Shown here: piece after piece, positions 57,826 to 58,273 of the stretch
How positions within the stretch are numbered: position 1 is the first letter of the stretch
Layout: each line of letters begins with the position of its first letter
Made by a program: the position numbers and the translations under genes
The notes under the pieces: generated by a model
Databases searched by the model: none
What the model saw: only the letters and a program-made list of their open reading frames with translations
What the model was told of the DNA's origin: nothing
Assembly: GCA_016934395.1 (NCBI GenBank)
Contig: JAFGSZ010000108.1
Location: forward strand, 1-58,273
DNA length: 58,273 nucleotides
Source: Bacteroidales bacterium
Lineage (GTDB): Bacteria; Bacteroidota; Bacteroidia; Bacteroidales; UBA10428
Reading direction: 5' to 3'

Positions 57826-57861
57826 AAAAACCCGCCATAATCGAATTATGACGGGTTTTTT
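57826..57861 (+). terminator. Terminator after the DUF4251 gene
   Basis: AAAACCCGCCATAAT and ATTATGACGGGTTTT form a long near-perfect stem with loop CGA and a T-run. The A-run on the other side makes it usable from both directions. Confidence 0.88.
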
Positions 57862-57970
57862 AAACACTAAATTAATCCTCTTGCTGAACTCAATTAATCT
57901 ACGTCAGGGTTATAAATAGTTAAAAAGTTAACTGATTAATATACCGGTTTTCAGAAAACTGGAAAGTTTT

Positions 57971-58140
57971 GGACTAATAAAAAAGTCCTAATATATGGAT
58001 GGTGTGCCATCGTTTGACCTTCCTGTCGAAGCTTTAGTGAGGCATGGCGGGGAGATTACTCCCCCGATTTTTATCGGGGTCATGAGCTCCTCCCGTTAGT
58101 CGTCGGTTCCAACCTGATTCTCATCTCCTGACACCGCAAA
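57971..58140. ncRNA. Candidate structured RNA at the right edge
   Basis: GC-rich stretch in A/T-rich surroundings with several foldable elements: hairpin GGACT/AGTCC (57971-57988), outer pairing GGTGT (58001-58005) with ACACC (58131-58135), GGGGAG/CTCCCC around ATTA (58049-58064), an overlapping CCCCGAT/ATCGGGG around TTTT (58062-58079) and GGTTCCAACC (58105-58114). A strong terminator follows at 58143-58186. No protein frame fits. I do not recognise a known RNA family; it could also be a GC-rich intergenic repeat. Confidence 0.35.
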
Positions 58141-58142
58141 TT

Positions 58143-58186
58143 AAAATGAAAAAAGGCCACTCCTTAGAGTAGCCTTTTTTCATTTT
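58143..58186. terminator. Strong bidirectional terminator
   Basis: AAAATGAAAAAAGGC-ACTC pairs with GAGT-GCCTTTTTTCATTTT, a stem of nearly 20 bp with one mismatch and loop CTTA. It follows the candidate structured RNA; the gene beyond lies outside the window. Confidence 0.85.
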
Positions 58187-58273
58187 AGTCGTCTAATGAT
58201 TATATCTGTTATAACCTTTTATAAACATCAAATCAACAATTGACATTAATTATCAACAAAAGTTAATTTTTCC

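Larger units (their letters stand above)
57793..58273. other. Right-edge gap without a protein gene
   Basis: Besides the DUF4251 terminator, the candidate structured RNA and the terminator at 58143-58186, the rest (57862-57970 and 58187-58273) is A/T-rich with no gene visible. Confidence 0.5.

Overview
The window looks like a chromosomal segment of a Bacteroidota member, most likely Bacteroidales/Marinilabiliales-like. The evidence is the A/T-rich DNA, few Shine-Dalgarno sites, several matches to the Bacteroidetes -7 promoter element TAnnTTTG (best before hppA, with a -33 TTTG), and many families typical of that phylum: DUF4369-thioredoxin lipoproteins, DUF4251, DUF5777, a fused glycogen synthase/phosphorylase, and GH130 with a sugar 2-epimerase. 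No species can be named from the sequence alone.

Layout. 1-4.7 kb is an accessory block with lower GC by eye. It holds the tail of a DUF559-type nuclease, a degenerate tRNA-like sequence, a coiled-coil two-helix membrane protein, a small membrane protein, an FRG-domain protein, a zinc-ribbon DUF4145 protein and an SH3-type lipoprotein. Two direct copies of a short intergenic repeat (134-182 and 4689-4730) bracket it. 5.3-10.8 kb carries the membrane pyrophosphatase HppA, LpxH and two DUF4369-thioredoxin lipoproteins, one of which has lost its CxxC. 11.2-22.2 kb is a glycogen locus: debranching enzyme, GT4, GH57, a 1410-residue GT3-GT35 fusion and a convergent branching enzyme. 22.3-34.7 kb is mostly housekeeping (ribF, ahcY, greA, HIT, ruvC, serS, rpmA, rplU). 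Between these lie a Rieske-like lipoprotein with four cysteines in place of Cys2His2, a frameshifted four-helix-bundle gene, a DMT transporter, and an OmpL47-repeat/YfiR pair. 35-37.6 kb is mprF.

37.8-45.5 kb contains a mannan-degradation group: a sugar 2-epimerase with a GH130 mannosylglucose phosphorylase, an AraC regulator, a GH5_7-like mannanase lipoprotein, a TonB-receptor-like N-terminal stub and a second GH5. Outer-membrane mannanase, epimerase and phosphorylase together would turn mannan into mannose-1-phosphate and glucose, but no SusC/SusD or inner-membrane transporter is present. 45.7-54.4 kb holds an M48 protease, YwbE, three aldo/keto reductases, a TauE/SafE permease and a compact operon of two cytochrome-like lipoproteins, a DUF5777 protein, a YceI protein and an OB-fold membrane protein. 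In the larger cytochrome, two of three heme motifs read CX4CH. 54.4-58.3 kb has a TPR histidine kinase with a small unknown beta-rich partner, a DUF4251 protein and two intergenic stretches rich in secondary structure.

The points most worth following are the CX4CH cytochrome operon, the accessory block with the FRG-DUF4145 pair, the Cys4 Rieske-like protein, the CxxC-less thioredoxin paralogue, the TonB-receptor stub and the structured element at the right edge. No CRISPR array, complete transposase, prophage or rRNA gene was seen.
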